A DNA stretch of 64,000 nucleotides from positions 5,518,001-5,582,000 of the forward strand of contig NC_083870.1 of the NCBI RefSeq assembly GCF_032452875.1, read 5' to 3'. A program made the translations under genes and the position numbers. The DNA comes from Bos javanicus. Lineage: Eukaryota > Chordata > Mammalia > Artiodactyla > Bovidae. Below are positions 1-11,112 of the stretch, piece by piece (within the stretch, counting starts at the first letter, position 1; every line of letters starts with the position of its first letter). The notes under the pieces are model-generated. The model was not told the origin of the DNA. It did not search any database and was given only the letters and a program-made list of their open reading frames with translations.

Positions 1-913
1 GGAAACAATGATAATAGTGAAATATTTTATTTTCTTGGGCTCCAAAATCATGCAGATGGTGACCGAAGCCATGAAATTAAAAGATGCTTGCTCCTTGGAA
101 GAAAAGTTATGACAAACCTAGTGAAAGTGAAAGTTGCTCAGTCGTATCCAACTCTTTGCAACCCCATAGACTATACAGTCCACGGAATTCTCCATGCCAG
201 AATACTGAAGTGGGTAGCCTTTCCCTTCTCCAGGGGCTCTTCCCAACCCAGAGATCAAACCCAGGTCTCCCACACTGCAGGCAGATTCTTTACTAGCTGA
301 GCCAAGAAGGAAGATCAAGAATACTAGAGTGGGTAACCTATCCCTTTTCCAGCGGATCTTCCCTACCCAGGAATTGAACTGGTGTCTCCTGCATTGCAGG
401 AGAATTCTTTACCAACTGAACTATCAGGGACAAACCTACACAGTGTATTAAAAAGCAGAGACATCACTTTGCCTAAAAAGGTCCATATAGTCATGTAGGG
501 ATGTGAGAGTTGGACCATAAAGAAAGCTGAGCATGAAGAATTGATGGTTTCAAACTGTGGTGTTGGAGAAGACTCTTGAGAGTCCCTTGGACTGCAATGA
601 GATAAAACCGGTCAATCCTAAAGAAAATCAACCCTGAATATTCATTGGAAGGGCTGATGCTGAATAATGCTCCAATAATTTGGCCACCTGATGCGAAAAG
701 CCAACTTATTGCAAAAGATCCTGATGTTGGGAAAGATAGAAGGCGGGAGGAGAAGGGGATGACAGAGGATGAGATGGCTGGATGGCATCACCAACTCAAT
801 AGACATGAGTTTGAGCAAGCTCTGGGAGCTGGTGAAGGACAAGGAAGCCTGGTGTGCTGCACTCCATGGGGTCAAAAAGAGTCAGATACAACTGAGCAAC
901 TGAAAAACAAAAT
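1..913 (+). mobile_element. BovB (RTE) LINE, 3' part, cut by window edge
   Basis: Plus-strand 3' part of a BovB retrotransposon. It begins in the segment encoding the FIFLGS-type motif after the RT domain and runs through the C-terminal part to the tail that reads like 'agtcagatacaactgagcaac'. The frame is broken by stops and indels, so it is a dead copy. A SINE at 121-428 splits it, and BovB sequence resumes exactly after the duplicated target at 429-438. The 5' part lies outside the window. Confidence 0.9.
121..428 (-). mobile_element. Bov-tA-family SINE, long form with two tRNA-like heads
   Basis: Minus-strand tRNA-Glu-derived ruminant SINE inserted into BovB. The target-site duplication GACAAACCTA is exact at 111-120 and 429-438. 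The unit holds the BovB-like tail and one tRNA-like head (to about 300), then a second head-like module (about 318-428) that again ends in the GAACTGAACTATCAGGGA-type start. The same layout recurs at 61058-61346. A SINE inside a BovB is necessarily younger than that BovB copy. Confidence 0.88.
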
Positions 914-980
914 GGATAATGTGTTGTTTCATTAGGTATAATTTTATGAGAAAGTTTACAGCTTATCAGAAGTTTATGGG

Positions 981-1206
981 TTTTTTTTTAAATTTTATTT
1001 TATTTTTAAACTTTACATAATTGTATTAGTTTTGCCAAATATCAAAATGAATCCGCCACAGGTATATATGTGTTCCCCATCCTGAACCCTCCTCCCTCCT
1101 CCCTCCCCATACCATCCCTCTGGGTCGTCCCAGTGCACTAGCCCCAAGCATCCAGTATCGTGTATCGAACCTGGACTGGCAACTCGTTTCTTACATGATA
1201 TTTTAC
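981..1206 (-). mobile_element. Young L1 (L1-BT-like) 3' end
   Basis: Reads as the reverse complement of the bovine L1 3' UTR end: T-rich run at 981, then the segments for AATACAATTATGTAAAG, the GGCGGATTCAT-type motif, and the GGGATGG...GGGAGGAGGGAGGAGGG purine tract. Only about 225 bp remain, a severe 5' truncation. No convincing target-site duplication was found. Confidence 0.88.
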
Positions 1207-2129
1207 AATGTGTATAATTGGAAAGGATTCAGGAAAGCCTAAAGAGAAAAGAGTTGGGAAATAAGATTTTCAAAATGGTGGTGTGGCTCAGGGAAACCTC
1301 TCCCTGAAGAGGAAGCTATTAAACTGGTCAAATTAGCAAAGACAATCAATCAAAGTGGAATGGTTTTGGGATTGATCAGAGTTTTCAACAAATTGAGAAT
1401 CATTTATTAAAAAAAAAAAGTATGGACATTTTTAAGAGCAGTTCCCCAGGTTGAGAAAGTTAATCTGGGTGCTTTAGGCTGCCAGTGAACGTCAGTAGAT
1501 TCCATTGTCTATAGCTGTATGCTGTAGAAGACTTGCCAGGAAACCAAAGAGCAAACAATTTGCACTCATTTCCAGACCTCAAAATCATATTACATAGGGA
1601 GGATGTGGGCATGGCAGGTGGGAAGAAAACAGTTACCCCTTTCCTGCCTACTCTGTGTTGTCAAAAAGCTGGTCTATTTCTCAGCAGCTGATTGGCAATT
1701 CCCATCTCCCTGATCATTCTAGGGTAGAAGATCTATTGTAGTTAGATGTGGCAGCTACAAAATCACCAAACTCTATCTTCTCTGGCTCTTCACTGTGGAA
1801 AACCTATACTAGGAACTGTTTGCAGCGTAGTGGCAGTACCACTAAGCCCATACACATACACACAGCTCCTGCTATAGGGAGGATCCAAGTGAGGCCTTTG
1901 GTAGAGTTCCCCAGCAACTCCCCTGATCACCTTCTCCCTAGTGCAGAGATTTTGCCCATGGGAACATCAGAGCAAGTCTCAACGTCTACCCCTGACATGG
2001 GACTGGATTTCAATTGGAACTGATTACAGAAAAAGTTTTTTGCTCCAGCACATTTTTGAGAACAACAGAACTATCAGTTTGGAGTCAATGGACGCTAACA
2101 GCTGAGGGTGCATGCAGTAAAAGAACAAC
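1207..2129. other. No recognised element
   Basis: No gene or named repeat recognised. There is an A-run at about 1410-1420. An open frame at 1748-2023 (91 codons) has no familiar domain. Because an ancient L1M follows directly, part of this stretch could be its decayed 5' UTR; that is inference only. Confidence 0.4.
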
Positions 2130-3491
2130 CACATTTTAACAATGATATCAGAGAAAGAGAAAATCAAGGAAGGCCCAGCTAAAGCCACAGTTATTGCTGC
2201 TGGCCAGGAACATTTAATGTATGTCCAAGGCTGCCAACTCTGAAGACAAGCATTAGAGGTTGCAAACTGCAATGGAATTAGGTGACACTGAACTAGTCTG
2301 GCTGAATCGCAGAAATTATTAATTAATTTAAAAGAAAGTAAATAAAACCACAATCCCCATAGAAAGAAGAAATAGTGTCCAGAGTTGCTACAATATATGT
2401 AAAATATCTACTTTTAAGCAACAACAAAAAAGAAACATTAAAAAAAAATCACGACCGTATGAGCTATCCATAGGAAAAAATAAAATAAAAACATGCAATA
2501 AAAACTGTCCCCAAAGGGATGAGAATTTGGACACAGCAGACAAAACTTCAAAAGAGTTAAATATTATAAATATGTGCAAAGAGCTAAAAGAAACCATATT
2601 TTAAAAATTAAAGAAATGGGTGGTGGCAATAACTCACAGAAATATGAATAAAGAAATGGAAATTAATTATTAAAGGACTCAATAGTAGATTTGAGATGGC
2701 AGAGAAAAAGTTGGTGAGCTTGGAAATAGAAATTATAAGTCCACAGAAGAAAGGAAAATGGAATAGAGAAAACGAAGAAAACTGAGAGAAATGTAAGTAC
2801 ATAAGCATAACGGGAGAATCAGAAAAAAGAAATAAACATGTGGAAAAAATATTTGAATAAATAATGACGAGAATGTCCCATTTGAAAAAAAACTCTAAAA
2901 AAATAAAAATAGTCCCAGTGATGAAAACGTTAGTCTAAATATCCAAGAAGGACAATAAACTCCAATTAAGCTGGCCATAAAAGGGTCCATACCTAGACAC
3001 ATTATATTCTCCACAAAGACAAAAAAAAAAAAAGGCAGAGAAAAATAACCCATTAGATACAAGGAATTCTAATAAGATTAACCAATGATTTTTATCAGAA
3101 AGAATGGAGATCAGAAGGCAATAAGAGACATATTTAAAGTGATAAATTAAAGAATGGCAACCAGGGAAATTATATTCAATAAAAACATTTTTGAAAAATA
3201 AAGGGGAAATTTCCCAGATAAAAACATGTTTATGTTGCTAGTAGAGTTGCATCCTGATGAATGCTAAAAGAACTTATTCAGGCTGAAATCAAGTACTATC
3301 AGAAAACAGTTTTAACGTACACATAAAAACCAAGAACATTGGAAGAAGTAACCATGTATCTAATTATGAATGACAATATAACAAAAATAATTCTCCCCTT
3401 TAGGGGCTAAACAAATAAAACAATATGCACACAGTTGTAGTTGAGGCCTGTAACATATAGAAATGCCACTTATTTTGGAAAACTGTGCAAA

Positions 3492-3622
3492 GGAGATGCT
3501 GCTGATTGGTCGCGGAGTCTTGTCTGACTCTGATTCCAAGGACTATAGCCTGCCAGGCTCCTCTGTCCGTGGGGTTTCCCGGGAAAGATAACTGAAGTAG
3601 ATTGCCAATTCCTCCTTCAAAC
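3492..3622 (-). mobile_element. Bov-A monomer, diverged
   Basis: Minus-strand BovB-tail-derived unit: GCTGCTGATTGGTCGCGGAGTCTTGTCTGACTC-type start, then GCCAGGCTCCTCTGTCCGTGG and GATTGCCAATTCCTCC. It lies inside the inter-ORF region of the ancient L1 and is about one Bov-A length. Confidence 0.7.
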
Positions 3623-3890
3623 AAAAGAGATAGGTGGGAACAAAATTGAATTGTAGTGGTAAAATGATAATAGATGGTAACTCAAATCCAAAATAAGAAA
3701 TGAAGAAAACAAGAAGTATTAAATATAAAGGTTAATTACTACCTCTGTAAAAATATACTTTCCTGCCTTTCTACTCTCAGATTCTTTAAAAGAAAAAATA
3801 TAGTGATAATCATTACAACATACGTTTGGGTTAGTAACATATAGAGACATTACATGTGTAACAATAATAGCACAGAAAAAGAGAAATAAG

Positions 3891-3968
3891 AGCTATATAA
3901 GTATATAAGAGTATATGAGTATATAAGTATATAAGAGTATAAGAGTATATAAGTATATAAGAAAGAGA
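3891..3968. repeat. TATAAG-rich minisatellite
   Basis: Imperfect tandem array built from TATAAGTA and TATAAGAG-like units, about 78 bp, in the inter-ORF region of the ancient L1. The same L1 segment ends in 'gctatataagagtaaag', so the array probably expanded from one native L1 motif. Confidence 0.8.
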
Positions 3969-5271
3969 GAAAATGGAGCTATATAAGAGTAAAGTTTCTA
4001 TATTACACTGAAATTAAGTTAATATAAATCTGAAGTAGATTTTGATAACTTAAAACATACATTGTAAGCTCTAGAGCAACCACTTAAAAATGTTGAAAAG
4101 CTTTACAATTGTTAACTGAATTAAGACGCTACATTAGAAAATATGTAATTAATGCCAAAAGAAGCAGTAAGAAGAAGAGAAATAAAAAAATATATGAGAT
4201 ATATTCAAAGTGGCAGATGTAAAATCAGCTGTATCAAAACTAAACTTTTAACAATCCAATCATTAAGCAGATTGTCAGATTTGATAAAGAAGACAGAATT
4301 CAACATTATGCTATTTACAGGAGTCACATTTCAAACTTGAAGTACAATTTGTTTGAAAGTAAAAGGATGGAAAGGATACACCACGTATACAGTATCCTTA
4401 AAAGACCTGAGCTGGCTATACTAATATTACACAAAATAGACTTTAAAACAAAAATATTGCTAGAAATAAAGAAGAACATTTTATAATGATAAAAGATTTA
4501 GTTCATAGAGGAATTTTAACAATTATAAATATATATGTACCTAACAACATAAATTCAGAATAACTGAAAGGCAAAAAAGAAGGACACTTCAACCTATTTC
4601 TGGAGACATCAATATCCAACTTTCAGTAGTGGAAAGAATAGCATGCACAAAATAAATGAGAAAGTACAAGACGTGAACTACACTATAAACTGATTAGACT
4701 TAACAAGTATCTGTAGTACACTCCAGTCAATAACAGTGGAATGTACATTCTTCCAAAATGCACGTTGAATAATCTTATACCATATGTTCAGCCATAAACC
4801 ATTCACAATAAATTTTAAAAACTTGAAATCATACAAGGCATGTTCTCTGATTACAACAGAAAAATATTAGAAAATAATGACAGGTGAAATTTAAGAAATT
4901 CACAAACAGTATATTCTAAAAAACTAAAGGATCAGCAGAAAAATCACAAGGGGAATCAGAAAATACTTTGAGACAAATGAACATGAAGATACAACACACT
5001 AAAGTGTCTGAGAAACAGTTAAAGCAGCACTTAGAGGGAAATTTATAGTAATAGTATCTAATTAAACAAGAAGAAATATCTTTAGTTATTAACCTAGTCT
5101 TCTACCTTGAGAAAGGTGGGGAACAATTTTAAATCAACACTTTCAGAAGAAAGAAAACAATAGAAAACAGGGGAAATAAGTAAGGGGATAAAAACAGTGA
5201 ATAAAATGAACAAAAGCAACAGGTAGTCTTTGAAAAGACATACACCCAAAACAAGAATAAATCTTCTGTTA

Positions 5272-5450
5272 GGCTTCCCTCGTAGCTCAAATGGTAAAGA
5301 CTCTACCTGCAATGCAGGGGACTCTGGTTCAATCTCTGGGTGGGGAATTTCCCCTGGAGAAAGAAATAGCAACCCCCTCCACTATTCTTGCTGGAGAAGC
5401 CCACTGATAGAGGGTGGCAAAGAGTCAGACATGACTGAGCGACTAACACT
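5272..5450 (+). mobile_element. Bov-tA SINE
   Basis: Plus-strand tRNA-derived head (GGCTTCCCTCGTAGCTCAAA, B-box-like GGTTCAATCTC) joined to the BovB-like tail ending GACATGACTGAGCGACTAAC. Flanked by a short possible duplication TGTTAG at 5267-5272 and 5451-5456. Inserted in ORF2 of the ancient L1. Confidence 0.88.
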
Positions 5451-6310
5451 TGTTAGATTGCCCAAGAAAAAGAAGGGATTCAAATTACTAACATTGGCAA
5501 TGAAAGAAGGGACATTACTATCAAAATCAACACTATGACAATAAATTAATGAACTATATGAAATCAGCAAATTCTTAGAAAGAAAAAAAAATGCCAAAGC
5601 TGATCAAGAAGTAGAAAGTCTGAATACATGTATAGTAAATAAAGAGATCGAATTAGTAATTTTAAAAAATCCTCATGAAGAAAAGCTCAGCACCAGATAC
5701 TTCATTTAAAGAAGTATTACAAATTCTCCACAAACTCCACCAAAAAATATAAGAAGAGGTAGCACTTTCTAATATATTCAGTAAAGTCAGTACTTTCCTG
5801 ATACCAAAACTAACAAAAACAACACAAGAAAACTACAGCTCGAGAATCTGTTATGAATATAGATGTAAAAATCTTTAATAATATCATAGCAAACTGAATC
5901 CAGCTACTTATTTAAAAAAGATTATACATCACAACCAAAAATGATTTATCTTAGAAACATAGTCTTGGCTTAAATCTGAAAAGTAATTAATGTAATGCAC
6001 CACATAAATAGACTAGAAAACAAAATCCACATGATCACTTTGAAACATGCAGGAAAAAAAGTAGCAAAATGCAATACTTTTCATGATTGAAAAAAACTCA
6101 AAACCCCCTACTATTAGAAGAGAACTTACTGAACCAGAACATTTACAAAAACCACACAGCCTAGCATAGTACTTATTAGTAAGACACTGGGTGATCTTTT
6201 TGCCCAAGAACATAACAAGGATATTCACTTTTTTCATTTCTATTCAACACAATACTGGGTTCCAACTAGGGAAATTAGGCAAAAAAAGAAATTAAAAAAG
6301 CCATTAGTGA

Positions 6311-6668
6311 TTCACATATACACACTACTATATATAAATATACACACTACTATATCTAAAATAGGTAACAAATAAGAACTTGCTATATTGCACAGGGAAC
6401 TCTACTCAGTAATCTGTAGTGGCCTATGTGGGAAAAGAATCTAAGAAAATAGAACGGACATATGCATATGTGTAACTGATTCACATTGCTGTACACATGA
6501 AACTATTATAACACCTTGTACACAAACTATACTTCAATAACAATTCTTAAAAAAATAAAAAATAAAACAAATGAATAAATAAGCTACAACGATATATTGT
6601 ATAGTACAAAGAATATAGCCAAGATTTTTTAGTAGCTTTAAATGCAATCTATAAGCATTGATTTGAAT
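6311..6668 (+). mobile_element. Artiodactyl-type L1 3' UTR fragments
   Basis: About 6311-6560 matches the familiar artiodactyl L1 3' end (TAGCACAGGGAACTCTACTCA-type, then CTGTACACATGAAACTATTATAACA and CTTCAATAA). From about 6570 a second copy of a related 3' UTR begins (AATAAGCTACAACGATATATTGTA) and is cut at about 6668 by BovB; its end resurfaces at about 9767-9848. Confidence 0.6.
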
Positions 6669-8625
6669 TGCAAAAAGGCAAAATGGTTGAGGAGGAATTA
6701 AGAATCGATGAGAAAAGAAGAGAAGCAAAAAGCAAAGCAAAGGAAAAAGGAAAGATATACCCATCTGAATGTAGAGAACACATGTATACCTGTGGCGGTA
6801 ATACAATTATGTAAAAGTTGAAAATAAAATAAAATTTAAAAAAAAAGAAATAATAGCAAGGAGAGATTTTAAAAAAGCCTTCCTAAGTGATGAATGCTAA
6901 GAAATAGAGAAAAACAATAGAATGGGAAAGATTAGAGATCTCTACAAGAAAACTAGGGACACCAAGGAAACATTTCATGCAAAGATGGGCTCAAAAAAGG
7001 ACAGAAATGGTATGGGCCTAACAGAAGCAGAAGATACTAAGAAGAGGTGGAAAGATCACAGAAGAACTATACAATAAGGATCTTAATGACCTGAATAACC
7101 ATGATGATATGATCACTCACCTAGAGTCAGACATACTGGAATGCAAAATCAAGTGGGCCTTAGGAATCATCACTATGAACAAAACTAATGAAGGTGATGG
7201 AATTCCAGCTGAGATATTTCAAATCATAAAATATGATGCTGTTAAAATGCTATACTCAATATGCCAGCAAATTTGAAAAACTCAGCAGTAGCCACAGGAC
7301 TGGAAAAGACCAGTTTTCATTCCAGTACCAAAGAAGACCAATGCCAAAGAATGTTGAAATTACCACACAATTGCACTCTTTCACATACTAGCAAGGTCAT
7401 GCTAAAAATCCTCCAAGCTAGGCTTCAAGAGTATGTGAACTGAGAACTTCCAGATGTACAAGTTGGATTTACAAAAAGCAGAAGAACCAGAAATAAAATT
7501 GCAAACATCCACTGATCATAGTAAAAGCAAGAGAATTTCAGAAAAACATCTACTTCTGTTTCATTGGCTACGCTAACACCTTTGACTGTGTGGATTACAA
7601 CAAATTATGGAAAATTCTTAAAGAGATGGGAATACTAGATGATTTTTCCTGCCTCCTGAGAAACCTGTAGGCAGGTCAAGAAGAAACAATTAGAATCGGA
7701 CATGAAACAACAGACTGGTTCAAAGTTGGAAAAGGAGTATGTCAAGTTTGTATATTGTCACCCTACTTATTTAACTTATATGCAGAGTACATCATGTGAA
7801 ATGCCAGGCTGGACAAAGCAAAAGCTGGAATCAAGATTGCCCAGAAAAATATCAATAACCTCAGAAATGCAGATAACACCTCTTTTATGGCAGAAAGTGA
7901 AGAGAAATTAAAGACCTTCTTGATGCAGGTGAAAGAGGAGAGTGAAATAGCTCACATAAAACTCAGCATTCAAAAAACTAAAATCATGGCATCCGGTCCC
8001 ATCACTTCATGGCAAATAGATGGGGAAACAATGGAAACAGTGGCAGACTTTATTTTCTTGGGTTCCCAAATCCTGGCAGATGCTGACTGCAGCCATGAAA
8101 TTAAAAGATGCTTGCTCCTTGGAAGAAAAGCTATGATAAACCTAGACAGTGTATTCAAAAGGAGAGACATCATTTTGCTGAGAAAGTTCCATACAGTCAA
8201 AGCTATGGTTTTTTCAGTAGTCATATATGGATATGAGAGTTGGACCATAATGTAGACTGAGAATGAAGAATTGATGCTTTTGAATTGTGATGCTGGAGAA
8301 GACTCTTGAGAGTCCCTTGCACAGCAAGATCAAACCAGTCCAAAGGAAATCAACACTGAATATTCATTGGAAGGACTGATGCTGAAGCTGAAGCTCCAAT
8401 ACTTTGGTCACCTGATGCGAAGAGTTGACTCATTGGAAAAGACTCTGATGCTGGGAAAGATTGAAGGCAGGAGGAGATGACAGAGGATGAGATGATTGGA
8501 TAGCCCATCCACTCAATGGTCATGAGGTTTAGTAAACTCTGGGCAATAGTGAAGGACAGAAAAGCCTGGCATTTCTACAGTCTATGGGGTCACCAAGAGT
8601 TTGTACGACTGAACAACAAAACATA
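6669..8625 (+). mobile_element. BovB LINE, 5'-truncated, decayed RT
   Basis: Plus-strand BovB from the end of the endonuclease region through RT to the 3' tail. Recognisable blocks include GAGGTGATGGAATTCCAGCTGAG (7192-7214), GTCAAAGCTATGG (8196-8208) and the tail. The RT catalytic box is lost: where YADD is expected (about 7868) the text reads as ..RNADN... Many stops. A short L1 3' tip sits at 6777-6845. About 20 bp after its end a second BovB starts on the other strand. Confidence 0.88.
6777..6845 (+). mobile_element. L1-BT-like 3' tip with internal deletion
   Basis: ACACATGTATACCTGTGGCGG is followed directly by TAATACAATTATGT and an A-rich tail. The usual segment between these blocks (the ATTCATTTTGATATTTGGCAA part, seen in other copies here) is missing. 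It sits inside BovB, whose sequence continues at about 6846. Confidence 0.75.
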
Positions 8626-8646
8626 ACATGGAGATTCAAATGTTTA

Positions 8647-9766
8647 TGTTGTTGTTGTTGCTGTTCAGTTGCTCATTTATGTCTGACTCTTTGTAATCCC
8701 TTGGATTGCAGCATGCCAGGCTTCCCTGTCCTTCACCATCTCCTGGAGTTTGCTCAAACTCATATCCATTGAGTTGGTGATGCCATCTAACAATCTCATC
8801 CTGTTTCCCACTTCTCCTCCTGCCCTCATTTTCCCCCAACATCAGTCTTTTCCAATGAGTTGCCTCTTTGGCATCAGGTGGCCAAAGTATTGGAGTTTCA
8901 GCTTTAGCATCAGTCCTTCCAATGAACATTCAGGGTTTATTTTTTTTAGGATTGACTGGTTTGATCTCCTTGCAGTCCAAGGGACTCAAGAGTCTTCTCC
9001 AGCATCACAGTTCAAAAGCATCAACTCTTCAGTGTTTAGCCTTTTTATGGTCCAACTCTCACATCCATATATGACTACTGGGAAAATCATAACTTTGACT
9101 ATATGGGCTTTGTCAGCAAAGTAATGTCTCTGCTTTTGAATATGCTGTCTAGGTTCATTATAGTTTTTCTTCCAAGGAGCAAGCATGTTTTAATGTCATG
9201 ACTGCAGTCCCCATTCAAAGTGATTTTTCGGCCCAAGAAAAAAAATCTTGTCACTGTTCCCCCATCTATTTGTTTCCCCATCTATTTGCCATGAAGTGAT
9301 GGGACCAGATGCTATGATCTTAGTTTTTTGAATGTTGAGTTTTAAACCAGCTGTTTCCACTCTATTTTCTCACCTTCATCAAGAAACACTTTAGTTCCTC
9401 TCAGCTTTCTGCCAATAGGGTAGTATATCTTGATATCTGAGGTTATGGTATTTTTCCTGGCACTCTTGATTCCAGCTTGTGCTTCATCCAACCTGACATT
9501 TTGCATGATGTACTCTGCGTATAAGTTAAGTAAGCAGGGTGACAATATACAGCCTTGACGTACCCCTTTCCCAATTTGGAACAAGTCCATTGTTCCATGT
9601 CTGGTCCTAACTGTTGCTTCTTGACCTATGTACAGGTTTCTAAGGAAGCAGGAAAAGTGGTCTGGTATTCCCATCTCTTGAAGAATTTTCCACAGTTTGT
9701 TTTGATCCACACAGTCAAAGGCTTTAGCATAGTCAATGAAGCAGAAGCAGATGTTTTTCTGGTATT
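8647..9766 (-). mobile_element. BovB LINE, minus strand, tail-to-tail with its neighbour
   Basis: Begins with a TTG microsatellite (about 8647-8660), then the reverse-complement tail (CAGTTGCTCATTTATGTCTGACTCTTTG), and extends back to RT motif A (reverse complement of the ATGCCAAAGCCTTTGAC region near 9716). It is 5'-truncated there. The frame is broken; the YADD region at about 9440 is unreadable as a catalytic box. Together with 7540-8625 it makes an inverted repeat with arms of about 1.1 kb. Confidence 0.9.
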
Positions 9767-9848
9767 CCCTGATTATATATACCTGAAACTAATATAACAT
9801 TGTAGGTCAACTATAGCTCAATTAACAATAAAGAATAAATATGAAATA
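9767..9848 (+). mobile_element. Remainder of an artiodactyl L1 3' end
   Basis: ATATACCTGAAACTAATATAACATTGTA followed by a CTCAATTAACAATAAAG end. This is the expected continuation of the 3' UTR interrupted at about 6668, so the BovB pair was inserted into it. Confidence 0.6.
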
Positions 9849-9905
9849 AAGGTTTTTCTTCTAAAAACAAGGATATTCTCCTATATAAACTATTTCCTAC
9901 AATAT

Positions 9906-9926
9906 CAACAACAACAACAACAACAA
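9906..9926. repeat. (CAA)n microsatellite
   Basis: About seven CAA units at the right edge of the nested pile, just before ancient L1 ORF2 text resumes. Confidence 0.9.
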
Positions 9927-9930
9927 AACT

Positions 9931-10345
9931 CATTCAGGTTGAAAAAGAAAAGGTAAAGCTATCTCAGTTTGCATATGACATGATCTAGTATATAGGAAAT
10001 TCTGAGGAATCATTAAAATTATTAGAAATAATAAATTAGTTAGCATGGCTTCCCTGGTGGCTCAGATGTAAAGAATCCACCTGCAATTCGGGAGACTCTG
10101 GTTTGATTCCTGAGTTGGGAAGATCCCCTGGAGAAGGGAATGACAACCACTCCAGTAATCCTGCACAGAGAATCCCATAGACAGAGGAGCCTGGTGGTCT
10201 ACAGTCCATGGGTTCACAAAGAGCTGAACATGACTGAGCGACTGTCCATCATGTTGGACACACTAATATGGCTTCAGGATTCAAGATCAATGCTTAAAAA
10301 TTTATTATTTATTTCTATTCATTAGCAATGAATGGACAGCAAAAT
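9931..10345 (+). mobile_element. Ancient L1M ORF2, continuation
   Basis: CATTCAGGTTGAAAAAGAAAAGGTAAAGCTATCTCAGTTTGCATATGACATGATC is the decayed L1 segment around the FADD motif (now read FAYD). It continues the L1 broken off at about 6310. After the SINE at 10047-10250 comes the next ORF2 block (ATTCAAGATCAATGCTTAAAAA...TATTCATTAGCAATGAATG). Order and spacing match one L1 split by later insertions. Confidence 0.72.
10047..10250 (+). mobile_element. Bov-tA SINE
   Basis: Complete plus-strand Bov-tA: GGCTTCCCTGGTGGCTCAGA head, B-box-like GGTTTGATTCC, tail ending ACATGACTGAGCGACTG. Inserted between two ORF2 blocks of the ancient L1. Confidence 0.93.
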
Positions 10346-11070
10346 CCCACCATTCTCCATTAGCCATGTCACGTACGTAAAGAGGAATAATGTCAATAAA
10401 AGCACTTTGACTAAAGAAAGAATTGTAATCAACTTAGATAGAATGAAACAGTTTTAAAAGCTAAAGCTCCAGCTCTGACCATTCCCCTGATTCTCAAAGA
10501 TAGGTAGTTATATTCAGTAGGGTCATTTTTATTAAGCTAAAGAAAATAAAGATTTGGATTATTAGGGTAATCTTCTGGGCAGTTTTTAACCAAGAAATAT
10601 TTCTTTTTCCCATATGAAGACAAGGAATTCTAAAAAGTCCCTGCCATTGCACTAACATTCTCACAGCCCAAAGAAAGCTGTGGAGAACTGAGCAACAGTA
10701 ATTTGGAACAGAAATAGAGAGTGTGTGATCCATGGAAATTCTGTTGATGAATTCCATGTAGTCAGGGCAGATGGTCTATAAGGATAGAATTTGGAGCAAT
10801 TGTTGACAGACAAGACAAACTACATAGCTATCATTCTTAGCATCTCTGAAGTAGAAAGTGATCTGCCCAATATTGATGACTCCAGGGTGACTAAAGAAGA
10901 TACGCGCAGAATCTGTGCAGAGGCATGACATTAAACACGATGACCAAAACCTAGTGTGAAGATCTTAACACTGTCTTTAACACTAAGTATTTAACACTAG
11001 AACCTCATAATATTTGTCTATGTGTATTATTCTTAACTGTCTACATGTTATTTCATATTGTTGCTTCCAA
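10346..11070. other. No recognised element
   Basis: AT-rich sequence with no named repeat or gene recognised. A triplet of near-identical phrases (CTTAACACTG / TTTAACACTAAG / TTTAACACTAG) lies at about 10965-11000. Confidence 0.4.
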
Positions 11071-11112
11071 TTTTTTTTTTTTACTTTACAATATTGTGTT
11101 GGTTTTGCATAC
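11071..11112 (-). mobile_element. L1-BT-like 3' tip, about 40 bp
   Basis: T-run followed by ACTTTACAATATTGTGTTGGTTTTGCATAC, the last bases of young bovine L1 in reverse complement. An extreme 5' truncation. Confidence 0.7.

Larger units (their letters stand above)
2130..6309 (+). mobile_element. Ancient L1M-type LINE: ORF1, inter-ORF and start of ORF2
   Basis: Heavily mutated plus-strand L1 that can still be aligned by eye to the L1ME/L1MC type. About 2480-3300 follows the ORF1 order (coiled-coil-like A-rich segment, then the end that reads ATGCTAAAAGAACTTATTCAGGCTGAAA). About 3700-4300 is the long inter-ORF region. From about 4350 the ORF2 endonuclease segment starts, followed by RT-region text (about 5640-6300). 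All frames are destroyed. It is interrupted by a Bov-A at 3492-3622 and a Bov-tA at 5272-5450, and cut at about 6310 by a nested pile; it resumes at about 9931. Confidence 0.75.

Noticed and set aside
1748..2023. 91-codon open frame as an exon
   Set aside because: No domain, no splice context, no codon-use signal that I can see; chance length for this composition.
5272..5450. Bov-tA heads as functional tRNA genes
   Set aside because: They keep B-box-like text but cannot fold into a complete tRNA by eye and are fused to BovB tails; they are SINEs.
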